Of a stretch of 64,000 nucleotides of DNA, positions 8,972 to 17,090 are shown one piece after another. The stretch is taken from the NCBI RefSeq assembly GCF_001274935.1, contig NZ_LILC01000013.1, positions 310,001-374,000 on the forward strand, written 5' to 3'. The stretch's first letter is position 1. The number at the start of each line of letters is the position of its first letter. Both the position numbers and the translations under genes were made by a program. The notes under the pieces are model-generated. The model made no database searches and was not told where the DNA came from. It saw only the letters and a list, made by a program, of their open reading frames with translations. The stretch is from Priestia koreensis (GTDB taxonomy: Bacteria > Bacillota > Bacilli > Bacillales > Bacillaceae_H).

Positions 8972-9253
8972 CTAGTTTTTTAGCCACGTAAGCATACGAA
9001 AAATGGAGAATGGATCAAACCACGTAATGGCAAATCCAACAACTGCGAGTGCGAGAACAGGAAACAACTTCATCGTTCCCTGTTCTTTTTTGATAAAGGC
9101 CCAAAAACTTAAACATGCTCCAAGTACTAAAGACGCAAATCCGAACAGCATTCCGGGCTCTAAAAATGACGGATATGGATAAGCGTAAGCAATCCCCATC
9201 AGAACAGTGCCAGTAGCAGCAAATAAAGCAGCAAACAGGCTAATTCTTTTCAA
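8972..9253 (-). CDS. small membrane protein of unknown function
   Basis: Protein of 93 residues with three predicted membrane helices (about residues 5-25, 34-54 and 62-80) and a short aromatic C-terminus (WFDPFSIFRML). I do not recognise a family. A GGGGGG-rich site precedes the ATG at 9253. It lies alone between convergent GNAT and the rtp terminator, so nothing around it points to a function. Confidence 0.65.
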   Translation of the reverse strand: MKRISLFAALFAATGTVLMGIAYAYPYPSFLEPGMLFGFASLVLGACLSFWAFIKKEQGTMKLFPVLALAVVGFAITWFDPFSIFRMLTWLKN

Positions 9254-9327
9254 AAAAATCCCCCCTTACTCTTCTTTTCTCATTTTATCTAAAATGGGAT
9301 AATTATACAATTATTTTCAGCACACAT

Positions 9328-9360
9328 AGAAAAAACCGTACGTGATATTACACATACGGT
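9328..9360 (-). terminator. intrinsic terminator after rtp
   Basis: On the minus strand ACCGTATGTG / CACGTACGGT pairs around a 6-base loop and is followed by TTTTTT. Confidence 0.8.
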
Positions 9361-9440
9361 TGGTATCTTTCATGACTCGCGTGTTTAAACGTCTTAAAGA
9401 GACGAGCGCATCATGAAGATCGGTCATCGCTATTTATGTA

Positions 9441-9839
9441 TTAAGGATTTGTGGCGCTTTCTACATAGCCATAGTTGTCCCTGATCGCTTTTTTAATCAT
9501 TGATTCGCAGCGCTCAAGTTCTACTTTTAGCTGTCGCTTGTAAAGCTGTGCTTTTTCGTATCCGCCGTCAGGGAAGCGATAATAGACAACCTCTTGAAGC
9601 TTCATTCCTTCTTTCTTACGCTTTACCTGCTGTAGAACACCATCTTCAATTAAATCATGCAGCGCTTTATACACTTCGGAATGATTAGGCTTGTAGCCAA
9701 ATGGTCGAAACTCATCGCGTAACGCGTCTAAAAGCTTCAATCCATACAGTCTATCCTGCTCTGTCATTGTAATCATATAAAGTTTTAGAAATGCACGCTG
9801 TTTTAATAGAAATCCACTTGACGTTCGTTTATCACCCAT
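9441..9839 (-). CDS. rtp: replication terminator protein (Rtp)
   Basis: Winged-helix DNA-binding protein of 132 residues that strongly resembles Bacillus subtilis Rtp: the segment GFLLKQRAFLKLYMITMTE, then RLYGLKLLDALRDEF, the recognition region KPNHSEVYKALHDL, the wing with KKEGMKLQEVVYYRF and a C-terminal dimerisation helix (KRQLKVELERCESMIKKAI) all correspond. In B. subtilis Rtp dimers bind Ter sites and arrest replication forks with polarity, trapping them in the terminus region. The gene is monocistronic with AAGGAAGG before the ATG and its own terminator. A general PadR-like annotation is possible because the fold is shared, but the match along the whole length favours Rtp. A clear Ter site was not found nearby by eye. 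Confidence 0.85.
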   Translation of the reverse strand: MGDKRTSSGFLLKQRAFLKLYMITMTEQDRLYGLKLLDALRDEFRPFGYKPNHSEVYKALHDLIEDGVLQQVKRKKEGMKLQEVVYYRFPDGGYEKAQLYKRQLKVELERCESMIKKAIRDNYGYVESATNP

Positions 9840-10194
9840 TGATATGTCCTTCCTTTCTTTTCTAATTAATCATTTATTATTTTCTATAATTATACTGTAT
9901 TCTCATATATTTCTCCTGCCATAAGCCCGAAAAAACTCCTTTTTTCCCACTTTACCCGTTGTTCTTAAAAAATAATCATAAACATATTCTTATTTTAACT
10001 ATTTTTAATTTGAACATATAGTCAACACTCTCTTTCCTGTTTGAGGATGACAACTGCCCGTTTGTACTCACCTATAAAGACAAGACGTATGCATTCAGAC
10101 TTTTGCTTCCACATGAACTTTCTTTCTTTTTAGGTTAAAACTGCTTGGGCTCATACATATGCTGTAACAAGGTGTATTTGAAGGAGGTAAAGCT
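9840..10194. other. AT-rich intergenic region between rtp and hsp20
   Basis: 355 bp upstream of both divergent genes. In B. subtilis the rtp promoter overlaps Ter sites. Here the only resemblance is a GAACATA core near 10012-10018, which is too weak to call. An AAGGAGGT ribosome binding site for hsp20 ends the region. Confidence 0.4.
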
Positions 10195-10647
10195 GTGAAA
10201 AATGATAAAAACTTTGATTGGAGCTCTCTCAATGACAAGGTAGAGGATATTCTCGGACGCCACTTTTGGAACGACTTGCACGATATTTTACCAAAACGTT
10301 TTCCGAATATTGATCTGTATCAAACGGATACGGAAGGCATTGTCGTTATGGAAATTCCTGGTCTGGTGTCTTCAACGGATGTTCAAATTCGCTTAGAATC
10401 CAATAACCTGATTATTCAAGGGGAAATTCCGTATCCATATCCTTATCCAAAGAAACAGCTACCAATGCAAGAACGCTACACAGGGAAATTCGAACGCTCC
10501 ATCCGCCTCCCTTTTCACTATCTAGAAAGTAGCGTAACTGCCAAGTATAGAGCGGGTTTACTGGAGGTTCGCGTTCAAAAAGATCCCCAAAAACAAACCA
10601 TCCCGATTTCGTTTGAAGCAGACATAGAAGATGAGGATTTAGATTAA
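10195..10647 (+). CDS. Hsp20/alpha-crystallin family protein, probably spore-associated
   Basis: Small heat-shock protein of 150 residues. The alpha-crystallin domain spans about residues 45-135, with IVVMEIPGL, the strand KFERSIRLPF and YRAGLLEVRV. A C-terminal I-x-I motif (IPI near 137) normally caps neighbouring subunits. The start is GTG at 10195 with AAGGAGGT. It is followed by GerP-family spore genes on the same strand, and Bacillus coat proteins such as CotM belong to this family, so a role in spore-coat assembly is likely but inferred. The insert with repeated YPYPYP is unusual. Confidence 0.8.
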   Translation: MKNDKNFDWSSLNDKVEDILGRHFWNDLHDILPKRFPNIDLYQTDTEGIVVMEIPGLVSSTDVQIRLESNNLIIQGEIPYPYPYPKKQLPMQERYTGKFERSIRLPFHYLESSVTAKYRAGLLEVRVQKDPQKQTIPISFEADIEDEDLD

Positions 10648-10658
10648 AAGATAATAAG

Positions 10659-10697
10659 GTGACGAGAGTCCTCTAATAACGGAGCGGCTCTCGTCAT
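10659..10697 (+). terminator. stem-loop after hsp20
   Basis: GACGAGAG pairs with CTCTCGTC around a long loop. It is not followed by a T run, so it may be a processing or partial termination site before the GerP-like genes. Confidence 0.4.
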
Positions 10698-10732
10698 CTA
10701 TAACACCCCATCAGAATGTGAGGTGATGACAA

Positions 10733-10948
10733 ATGGTTAACATTCGCTTCAACGACTTTAAAGTAGAAAGCGTTATGAACAACTCCGGCATCTTTTCTGG
10801 GGAAAATATTCATACTGGTATCAAGGCCACTCATAAAGTAAATCAAGGATATGGTGCCATTCTCGGAAATCACAATCCGATTACAAAAGGAAAGCACATG
10901 GTCGTAGATGATGATCAAATTGAGTTCTATCAAAAGAAGAAAACGTAG
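10733..10948 (+). CDS. GerPA/GerPF-family spore germination-like protein
   Basis: Protein of 71 residues matching the small GerPA/GerPF type: VNIRFNDFKVESVMNNSGIFSGEN, then GIKATHKVNQGYG and GNHNP. GerP proteins sit in the spore coat or inner coat and let germinants reach their receptors. AGGTGATG precedes the ATG. It is followed 16 bp later by a GerPC-like gene, so this is an accessory gerP-like operon and not the usual six-gene gerPABCDEF. The specific role is not known. Confidence 0.75.
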   Translation: MVNIRFNDFKVESVMNNSGIFSGENIHTGIKATHKVNQGYGAILGNHNPITKGKHMVVDDDQIEFYQKKKT

Positions 10949-10964
10949 AACTGAGTGATTCTAT

Positions 10965-11327
10965 TTGTTTAGACGTCGAAAAAAACAGCGGTCCATTGAA
11001 CTAGAAGAAATGCAGCACTCACTCGATCAAAAGCTCGAAAATCTCGAATCGCTTCTAAAGCAGTTAGAGAAAAGACCGGTCGAATACCATTTTCACATTC
11101 AAAATGTGGACATTCATCAACCTGTCTTAAAAGAGCTGTCCTTTCATTTAGACGAAATTGACATTGAAGAAGTGAGCGGTGCCTTAAATGTGGGCAACAA
11201 TTTTGGTGTGAGCGTGAATAAAAAGAAAGAGGAAAAACAAGAAAATACCGACGAGGCGCTACGTCAAGTCCAGCCTCATGAGAAAGGGTTTAACGTCTCA
11301 TTTAATCCAAAAAAGAAGGAGGAATAA
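10965..11327 (+). CDS. GerPC-like spore germination protein
   Basis: Protein of 120 residues. An N-terminal charged coiled coil (about residues 8-40) is followed by VEYHFHIQNVDIHQPV and DEIDIEEVSGALNVGNNFG, a pattern I associate with GerPC. The C-terminus is Lys/Glu rich and ends KGFNVSFNPKKKEE. The start I accept is the TTG at 10965 with only a weak GAGTGAT site; an ATG at 11010 is the alternative. It lies between two GerPA/PF-type genes, with the next start 2 bp after its stop. Confidence 0.65.
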   Translation: MFRRRKKQRSIELEEMQHSLDQKLENLESLLKQLEKRPVEYHFHIQNVDIHQPVLKELSFHLDEIDIEEVSGALNVGNNFGVSVNKKKEEKQENTDEALRQVQPHEKGFNVSFNPKKKEE

Positions 11328-11328
11328 T

Positions 11329-11628
11329 ATGAGCGTCCCTACTCCTACATTTTTTATTGGTTCCATACGAATTAATAGTGTAGAAGGAGCCTCATCGGTA
11401 AATTTTGGAAACAACTGGCTAACAGACTTCACGAGCTATAAAAAACATAATCAAGGGCTCGGAAATATTAGCGGTGATCATAATGATATTCAGGGGCTTC
11501 GCTCTTTATTAAACGACTCAGATATTATTGACATGATTAATGACCCAGATGAGCAAGCCGTTCCGGAATGGCTACGAACCATTCTAGCAGAACGTTTCGC
11601 AGAAGATGATGATTCAACTGGTACCTAG
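11329..11628 (+). CDS. GerPA/GerPF-like protein with C-terminal extension
   Basis: Protein of 99 residues. The N-terminal half (FFIGSIRINSVEGASSVNFGN) follows the GerPF/GerPA pattern, then GLGNISGDHNDI. The C-terminal 35 residues (LRSLLNDSDIIDMINDP, acidic tail) are longer than in ordinary 70-80 residue members. The ATG at 11329 has AAGGAGG at 11316-11322, inside the end of the GerPC-like gene. Last gene of the plus-strand group. A bidirectional terminator follows. Confidence 0.7.
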   Translation: MSVPTPTFFIGSIRINSVEGASSVNFGNNWLTDFTSYKKHNQGLGNISGDHNDIQGLRSLLNDSDIIDMINDPDEQAVPEWLRTILAERFAEDDDSTGT

Positions 11629-11641
11629 GTATGTTGAATAC

Positions 11642-11693
11642 AAAAAGACGATTGTGAGAATCCTCCTTACCTGGATGCTACAATCGTCTTTTT
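11642..11693. terminator. bidirectional terminator inside the GerP-like cluster
   Basis: AAAAAGACGATTGT and ACAATCGTCTTTTT form a perfect 14-bp stem between convergent gene groups, with A/T runs on both sides. Confidence 0.85.
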
Positions 11694-11942
11694 CTATTCT
11701 GATTTACATGTTTTATTTAAAAACATTGGTCCGTCGATTACATCATGATCATTCACAATATTAATAATACCCGTTGAATCATTTTTGATCCCGATGGTGT
11801 TTCCAAAACCAAAGTTATTTTTTAGAAAGGTTTTCCAATATAACTGGACGTTTGAACCTGTGAAAATACCCGAGCTGTTCATGACTGAATTAACGTTCAT
11901 ATTGTCAAAACAAATGTTAATCACACGATTATTTTTTTTCAT
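11694..11942 (-). CDS. GerPF-family protein
   Basis: Protein of 82 residues: INICFDNMNVNSVMNSSGIF, then TGSNVQLYWKTFLKNNFGFG, NTIGIKNDSTGIINIVNDHDVIDG. This is the GerPF/GerPA pattern with its conserved SSG/FG segments. It lies 3 bp after another GerPF-like gene on the same strand and is convergent with the plus-strand GerP-like operon. The C-terminus with a single Cys (NKTCKSE) differs from its partner. A structural role in the spore is inferred from family. Confidence 0.72.
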   Translation of the reverse strand: MKKNNRVINICFDNMNVNSVMNSSGIFTGSNVQLYWKTFLKNNFGFGNTIGIKNDSTGIINIVNDHDVIDGPMFLNKTCKSE

Positions 11943-11945
11943 CGT

Positions 11946-12191
11946 TTAGTATTGAATAGTCGGCTGTGGTTTAAATAGTTCCGGTTGAGCCATTGTGCCA
12001 TCAACAACATCGCAGTCGTTGATAATATTAACAATGCCCTGCGAGTAAACCATTCCAATCTCTTGCCCGTTTCCAAAGTTGCTCTTCGCTTGCGTTGTCC
12101 AGTCTGACTGACTGTTTTGACCAGTTGAAACCGACGACGTTACTCCTATGCTGTTCACGTTAATTTGGTTAAAAATTAAAGATATTGGCAT
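11946..12191 (-). CDS. GerPF-family protein
   Basis: Protein of 81 residues starting MPISLIFNQINVNSIGVTSS, with WTTQAKSNFGNGQEIG and GIVNIINDCDVVDG; a clear GerPF/GerPA relative. The start has AGGGAGGATACTTAC upstream. It is the first of two minus-strand GerPF-like genes 3 bp apart. Their shared IVND/IINDxDVxDG ending suggests tandem duplication followed by divergence. Confidence 0.75.
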   Translation of the reverse strand: MPISLIFNQINVNSIGVTSSVSTGQNSQSDWTTQAKSNFGNGQEIGMVYSQGIVNIINDCDVVDGTMAQPELFKPQPTIQY

Positions 12192-12364
12192 GTAAGTATC
12201 CTCCCTTTTTTTAGTGCACCTGTACTAATTTATAGGCTATTCAAGTGCATCATTTTTGGTGAATTTGTTCCAAAACAAATGATTTAGTGACTAAATAATT
12301 ATTGAAATATTTAGAATTTTTATTATAATGAGAAACATCATCTTTTTTAAAGGAGTTATACGAA

Positions 12365-13342
12365 ATGAAAACAGTAGAGAGAATAAGCAAATTTGCAGGA
12401 GACACGTTTGCGATCTGGGTCGTAGTGGTTGCGACCATCAGTTTTTTTGTCCCAAGTGCTTTTACATGGATTGCTCCTTACATCTCCATCTTGTTGGGCA
12501 TCATTATGTTTGGCATGGGGCTTACACTATCACTATCTGATTTTAAAGCACTGCTAAAAACACCAAAGAGCGTGATGATCGGCGTTCTGGCTCAATTTAT
12601 TATTATGCCGCTCGTGGCGTACGCACTGGCGAATCTTTTTAACCTGCCGCCTCAAGCTGCCGTTGGCGTTATTTTAGTCGGCTGTTGTCCTGGAGGTACT
12701 GCATCAAACGTGATGACTTTTTTAGCCAAAGGAAACACAGCGCTGTCCGTTGCCGTCACATCAATTTCGACACTGCTTGCGCCTTTTTTAACCCCGACTC
12801 TAACGTTGCTTTTAGCTAGCAAATGGTTGCCGGTCTCAACGAGCTCCATGTTTCAATCCATTCTGCAAATTGTCCTTGTTCCGATTGTCCTTGGTCTTGT
12901 AGTCAAGGCGCTGTTTAAAAAGCAGGTGGAAAAGAGCGTCACCGTCCTTCCACTCGTATCTGTTGTCGGAATTGTTGCGGTTGCAGGCGCTGTTGTTGCC
13001 CTTAACTCTGCGCAAATCGCCAAAACAGGGTTACTCATTATGCTGATTGTCATCCTACATAACGGTTTTGGATTATTACTCGGCTTTTTAGCAGCGAAAT
13101 TTCTTCGCCTTGATTATCCTAGTCAGAAAGCAATCTCGATTGAGGTGGGGATGCAAAATTCAGGCCTTGGTGCTGCCCTTGCGCTCGCTCATTTCTCACC
13201 GGCCGCCGCCGTTCCAAGCGCGATCTTTAGCGTATGGCACAATATCTCCGGTCCACTGCTCGCCACATGGTGGGGAAAACGAGCAGCCAAAATCAAAGAA
13301 GTAGAAAAAGCAGATTCCGCTTCCACTCGCATTCACGCGTAA
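12365..13342 (+). CDS. bile acid:sodium symporter (BASS) family transporter
   Basis: Membrane transporter of 325 residues with about 10 helices. The family motifs GVILVGCCPGGTASNVMTFLAKGN and the second crossover EVGMQNSGLGAALALAHF are present, marking the sodium-binding helix breaks. It resembles Bacillus YocS. Family members move keto acids, pantothenate precursors or bile acids with Na+; the substrate here is unknown. AAAGGAGTTATACGAA precedes the ATG. It is transcribed alone, with a strong terminator after the stop. Confidence 0.85.
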   Translation: MKTVERISKFAGDTFAIWVVVVATISFFVPSAFTWIAPYISILLGIIMFGMGLTLSLSDFKALLKTPKSVMIGVLAQFIIMPLVAYALANLFNLPPQAAVGVILVGCCPGGTASNVMTFLAKGNTALSVAVTSISTLLAPFLTPTLTLLLASKWLPVSTSSMFQSILQIVLVPIVLGLVVKALFKKQVEKSVTVLPLVSVVGIVAVAGAVVALNSAQIAKTGLLIMLIVILHNGFGLLLGFLAAKFLRLDYPSQKAISIEVGMQNSGLGAALALAHFSPAAAVPSAIFSVWHNISGPLLATWWGKRAAKIKEVEKADSASTRIHA

Positions 13343-13345
13343 ATG

Positions 13346-13377
13346 ACAAAGAGGCCTAGAAATTTAGGCCTCTTTGT
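13346..13377. terminator. intrinsic terminator after the BASS transporter
   Basis: ACAAAGAGGCCTA and TAGGCCTCTTTGT form a near-perfect palindrome directly after the stop codon. Confidence 0.8.
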
Positions 13378-13474
13378 TGTACCAATTATTGATTTGTTGC
13401 TCAATTTGATACTGTGCGCCTTCCCCTTTTCCGTAGAAACGTAACCGAAAGTACAGTGTGCGAGCAAAATTCAT
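13364..13474 (-). CDS. tentative 36-residue small protein
   Basis: Small frame from ATG 13474 to TAA 13364 encoding a basic, aromatic peptide (MNFARTLYFRLRFYGKGEG...). A frame just upstream (13471-13542) reads IKELREGFNNALTNFKKSL and ends in a TGA that overlaps this ATG as ATGA, but has no standard start codon. Both look more protein-like than chance, yet the 3' end runs into the BASS terminator. They could be a coupled pair of tiny genes with a rare start or the remnant of a decayed gene. No family recognised. Confidence 0.35.
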   Translation of the reverse strand: MNFARTLYFRLRFYGKGEGAQYQIEQQINNWYNKEA

Positions 13475-13542
13475 CCTTCCTGTCGTAAACTCTTTTTAAA
13501 ATTCGTCAGTGCGTTGTTGAATCCTTCTCTTAATTCTTTAAT

Positions 13543-13952
13543 CTGTCTGCCTTATGTTACGCCCTTGTGAATTTAAATCCAAATAAATGCATTTAAATTC
13601 TTTTATCGGAAGGTTTATTCAGGCGTTTTCTTCGTATTTTCACCTTCAAAACTACACTCTTTATTTTTAAAAATGTTGAACAATATCCCTTTCATATCAA
13701 GGTTTATACGACTTTTTTATTATTCAGATTATTTCATAAAATCTCAGAAAAAATCTGAATAATCTTTTTTTCTTGTTTTTGTATAAAAACGAATATAATT
13801 ATATTTATCCGACAAACGAACACGATTTTGTATGAAAAGAGTCATGATGACAAAAAAATATGGTTTAAAAATCGGGACTTATTGCTCACAATATCACAAA
13901 GATGTAAGCAGGACTTCCCGAAAACAACACTTGAAATTGATGTAAAGGATGG
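13543..13952. other. AT-rich intergenic region upstream of the YitT-family gene
   Basis: About 410 bp with several short A/T tracts and a small repeat of TCTGAATAATCTTTTT type around 13725-13770 (ATTCAGATTATTTCATAAAA versus AAAATCTGAATAATC), a possible imperfect hairpin. No gene is convincing. It presumably carries the promoter of the following gene. Confidence 0.4.
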
Positions 13953-14768
13953 ATGGAAATGCTTCGATTTTTTAGCGTTACAGTAGGGTCTCTTATCATT
14001 GCAGTCGCATACAACTGGTTTTTAATCCCTCATAACATTTTAAGTAGTGGAATTAGTGGGATTGCGATGATTATTGGAATTCTCTCTCCTCTTGATACAG
14101 GACTGATGAACTTTTTACTTAACCTGCCTCTTTTGATTATTGGCTACATTAAATTAGGAAGAGACTTCATTTTATATAGTATATTGTCTGTTGTGGTGCT
14201 CTCTGTTGCCCTTTATGTTATTCCGATTCAGGCTGTTGCACACGACGTTATTATTTCAAGCGTATTCGGCGGTGTCCTAACCGGTATTGGTGTAGGAATC
14301 GTGCTACGAAGCTCTGCTTGTACAGGTGGATTTGATATTGTGAGCCTTCTCTTAACGGTGAAGCGTGATATGCCAATTGGAACGATTTTAAGTGCAATGA
14401 ATGGAATTGTCGTCATCATCTCAGGATTTTTCCTTGGCTGGGACGCAGCACTTTACACGCTTGTGTCCATCTTTGTAACTGGTAAAGTAGTCGATGCTGT
14501 GCACACGCGTCACATTAAACTAACGCTGATGATTATTACAAGCAAAGGTGAAGACATGAAACAGCGTCTTCTAGACAGCGTATACCGAGGCATTACGGTG
14601 ATGGATGGTGAAGGTGCCTACTCAAAAACCGAGCGTAAAATTCTTATGACGGTTATTTCACGATACGAGCTGACAAACATTAAAGGACTTATTCAGGACG
14701 TCGACCCACAGGCTTTTGTAAATATTACTGAAACGGTCGAGGTAGTAGGACTGTTTCATAGAGGATAG
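13953..14768 (+). CDS. YitT family membrane protein (DUF161 + DUF2179)
   Basis: Protein of 271 residues. Five or six membrane helices occupy about residues 1-185 (with ISSGGISG-like LSSGISGIAMI and RSSACTGGFDI), followed by a cytosolic DUF2179 domain (about 190-268) starting LTLMIITSKGEDM. Bacillus genomes carry several paralogs (YitT, YqfU, YxkD and others); the transported substrate is not established. Start ATG at 13953 after AAAGGATGG. Monocistronic, with a clear terminator. Confidence 0.85.
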   Translation: MEMLRFFSVTVGSLIIAVAYNWFLIPHNILSSGISGIAMIIGILSPLDTGLMNFLLNLPLLIIGYIKLGRDFILYSILSVVVLSVALYVIPIQAVAHDVIISSVFGGVLTGIGVGIVLRSSACTGGFDIVSLLLTVKRDMPIGTILSAMNGIVVIISGFFLGWDAALYTLVSIFVTGKVVDAVHTRHIKLTLMIITSKGEDMKQRLLDSVYRGITVMDGEGAYSKTERKILMTVISRYELTNIKGLIQDVDPQAFVNITETVEVVGLFHRG

Positions 14769-14811
14769 AAAAAAACGAAGCGCGACATTAGAGCGCTTCG
14801 TTTTTTTTGAT
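14769..14811 (+). terminator. intrinsic terminator after the YitT-family gene
   Basis: AAAAAACGAAGCGC and GCGCTTCGTTTTTT pair around a 9-base loop, followed by more T residues. Confidence 0.85.
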
Positions 14812-14824
14812 CTGTATATAGGTG

Positions 14825-15457
14825 TTACTGTAAGTTGAAGAAAACTTCTCCATCAAGATTTTTTTGATATCGAAGCTGTGCTTTTTCATCTTTCTTTACT
14901 AGTCCCGCTATGTATCCTTCTTTTTCGTTCCCAACATACATTTCGAAGCTGAATTCAGGTTCTGTGGATGGCGTAATGTCTCCACTATATATGTCTCCAC
15001 TTTCACTTACCACTGCAAAATTAACAATCCCATCAATATTAAAAGCCAAATCCTTTGTTTCAGACTCAACAAATTTCACTTTTGATTTTACGATCATATA
15101 TTCATATCCTTCTGGAGGTGCTTCATTAAATTCATTCATTTTTTTCAACATTTGATATGCTTGTTCACCTCGTATAATTTCCTCCATCGTAAGATCAAAT
15201 TTTATCGGATACGAATCTCCGTTGTCATCGTAAATATCATCTTCTATCGTAGCCGTTTTTTGAAAGGGGATTGGATTACTTCTAGTTCCAAGCGGTGATT
15301 CCTTTTTCGCCACAGGTTTTGGCGTTTGCTTTTCTTCTTTTTGCTTAGTACCTTCTTCTTTTACGAAAACTTTTTCTGTCTCTTGGCTACACGCAGCTAA
15401 TAATCCAATACTAACAACACTACTTATTAGTAATCCTATTGTTTTTTTTAGTATCAT
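14825..15457 (-). CDS. lipoprotein with DUF4352-like immunoglobulin-type domain
   Basis: Protein of 210 residues with a lipoprotein signal peptide (lipobox LAAC near residue 22), a Lys/Glu/Pro-rich linker, then a folded domain that starts GTRSNPIPF, the typical opening of DUF4352-type extracellular domains. It should be anchored on the outer face of the membrane. It lies 40 bp behind a second lipoprotein on the same strand, so they may be one operon. Function unknown. Confidence 0.7.
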   Translation of the reverse strand: MILKKTIGLLISSVVSIGLLAACSQETEKVFVKEEGTKQKEEKQTPKPVAKKESPLGTRSNPIPFQKTATIEDDIYDDNGDSYPIKFDLTMEEIIRGEQAYQMLKKMNEFNEAPPEGYEYMIVKSKVKFVESETKDLAFNIDGIVNFAVVSESGDIYSGDITPSTEPEFSFEMYVGNEKEGYIAGLVKKDEKAQLRYQKNLDGEVFFNLQ

Positions 15458-15497
15458 TCTTGTAATGCTCCTCGTCTTTTTATTTTATACTTCCTCG

Positions 15498-16097
15498 TTA
15501 TTCCGTTTTATCAAAATCATTAGGGTACACGACTGTCTTAAATACATCGTTAGTATTTTTGTCTTTTACATGAATCTTCACTTGAATGTCCTTGTCATTT
15601 TTCCCGTCATACAGTTGATACATCATCCCACTCATTCCAAGAGCTACTAATGAAAATCCATCCATACTATTTTCATATTTTTGTTTATCTACCAAAAGCG
15701 TTAATTCAGTATAATTTTGATTGTGGGTTACATCATGAATAGATGTATAATCCTTACTCGTTTTCATTTCGCCAAGAGAACTCTCAATGTGAGTATTTAG
15801 ACTCTTCAATAGTTTTTCATGCTGAGATTTAGTCATTTTGTATGTAAGCGATCCATCGGAATTTTTAGTGACTTTTTTAATACCTTCTTTTTTCGCCTCG
15901 TCTATTACTTTATTAATATCTTGTCCTTCAAACGTTGAGGCAGGAATTGTAATCTCAACGTTAAATAGTCCTTTATGAACATTTACAGCATTCTTTGAAT
16001 CAGTCTTTTTTTCTGATGCTTTTTCTTGCTCTCCTGAACAAGCAGCTAATGCAAACATTAGTCCCAAAGCTACTATCAAGTATTTCATTTTCTTCAT
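15498..16097 (-). CDS. putative lipoprotein
   Basis: Protein of 199 residues with a lipoprotein signal (lipobox LAAC near residue 20), then a charged linker and a soluble region with ITIPASTFEGQDINKVIDEAKK and a KMTKSQHEKLLKSL helix. I do not recognise a named family; uncharacterised Bacillus lipoproteins of this length and layout are common. GGAGGG precedes the ATG. First gene of a likely two-lipoprotein operon. Confidence 0.7.
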   Translation of the reverse strand: MKKMKYLIVALGLMFALAACSGEQEKASEKKTDSKNAVNVHKGLFNVEITIPASTFEGQDINKVIDEAKKEGIKKVTKNSDGSLTYKMTKSQHEKLLKSLNTHIESSLGEMKTSKDYTSIHDVTHNQNYTELTLLVDKQKYENSMDGFSLVALGMSGMMYQLYDGKNDKDIQVKIHVKDKNTNDVFKTVVYPNDFDKTE

Positions 16098-16376
16098 GTG
16101 TTTCCCTCCTGAGGTTTTTTATAACTTTTCTAATATAACATTTGGATTACTTTTTTTGAAGTTTTTCACATGGAAAAATTAATTTTATTAAGAAGAAAAA
16201 GGATTTCGCGTTTTCTGTAAACTTTATCAGTATATAAAAACCATTATTTTTTACTTTTACTTTCAGAAAAAAAACGTATATTTCATTCCTATATAAAAAG
16301 AAAAATTCAGAAAATCTCCCTTTGCAACCCCTCTTCATATACTACAAAGACATCTCGACAATAAAGGAGTATATGT

Positions 16377-17087
16377 ATGACACAATTCGGTTATTTAGAT
16401 TTTCTTGCTCAAATGGGGGTTGGCGGTGCTCACCCTGGAGGCCTTTCATTAACTTCCTATTTACTAGCACAGGAAACGATTACAGATCAAACGGCCATCT
16501 TAGATATTGGCTGCGGCACAGGGCAAACGGCCGCTTATATCTATTCAAACTTCCCCTCACAGCTTTCTGCCTGTGATGCGAACGAAATGATGGTGAAAAA
16601 AGCGAATCAGCGTTTCCATCATCACAGACTTCCGCTTAAGGCAACCGTTGAGAATGCGGAACTCCTTTCCTTTCCAGACGAATCCTTTCATCTCGTGCTG
16701 TCAGAATCCGTCTCAACGTTTACTCGCACGGACTATTCGCTTGCTGAATATCACCGAGTTTTAAAGCCTGGAGGGGTGCTTCTTGCAATTGAAACAACCA
16801 AAAACCCCTCTTTAACAGATGAAACGGCTGAGGAACTTCGAGCCTTTTATCGTTTTCCTCGTATGCTGACCGAACAAGAATGGATTGATGCGCTACAAAT
16901 AGCAGGCTTCCGTAAAACATCTAGCCTCACCCCTCCTTCGTATGAAGAGGACCTTGAAGAACAAATCGAAAACGGAACAGACTTTTCACTTACTCACCCC
17001 ATTCCACAAGCCATCTATGACATTCTAGCACGACACGAAGAGCTAGCTCCCCACCTTTCATTTTCAATCTTTCGTGCGGTTAAATAA
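16377..17087 (+). CDS. class I SAM-dependent methyltransferase
   Basis: Protein of 236 residues with motif I ILDIGCGTGQTAAYI (about 42-56), the acidic residue of motif II in SACDANEMM, LLSFPDESFHLVLSESV and the post-motif HRVLKPGGVLLAIE. This is the Methyltransf_11/UbiE-like fold; the acceptor is unknown. The ATG at 16377 is preceded by AAAGGAG; an out-of-frame ATG lies 4 bases earlier. Monocistronic. Confidence 0.85.
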   Translation: MTQFGYLDFLAQMGVGGAHPGGLSLTSYLLAQETITDQTAILDIGCGTGQTAAYIYSNFPSQLSACDANEMMVKKANQRFHHHRLPLKATVENAELLSFPDESFHLVLSESVSTFTRTDYSLAEYHRVLKPGGVLLAIETTKNPSLTDETAEELRAFYRFPRMLTEQEWIDALQIAGFRKTSSLTPPSYEEDLEEQIENGTDFSLTHPIPQAIYDILARHEELAPHLSFSIFRAVK

Positions 17088-17090
17088 GAA

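Noticed and set aside
10010..10032. GAACATATAG resemblance to a Ter B-site upstream of rtp
   Set aside because: About 11 of 16 positions agree, too few in AT-rich DNA to call a site.
16147..16338. Minus-strand frame of 63 codons
   Set aside because: Phe/Lys-rich translation of an AT-rich intergenic stretch with no ribosome binding site and no domain.
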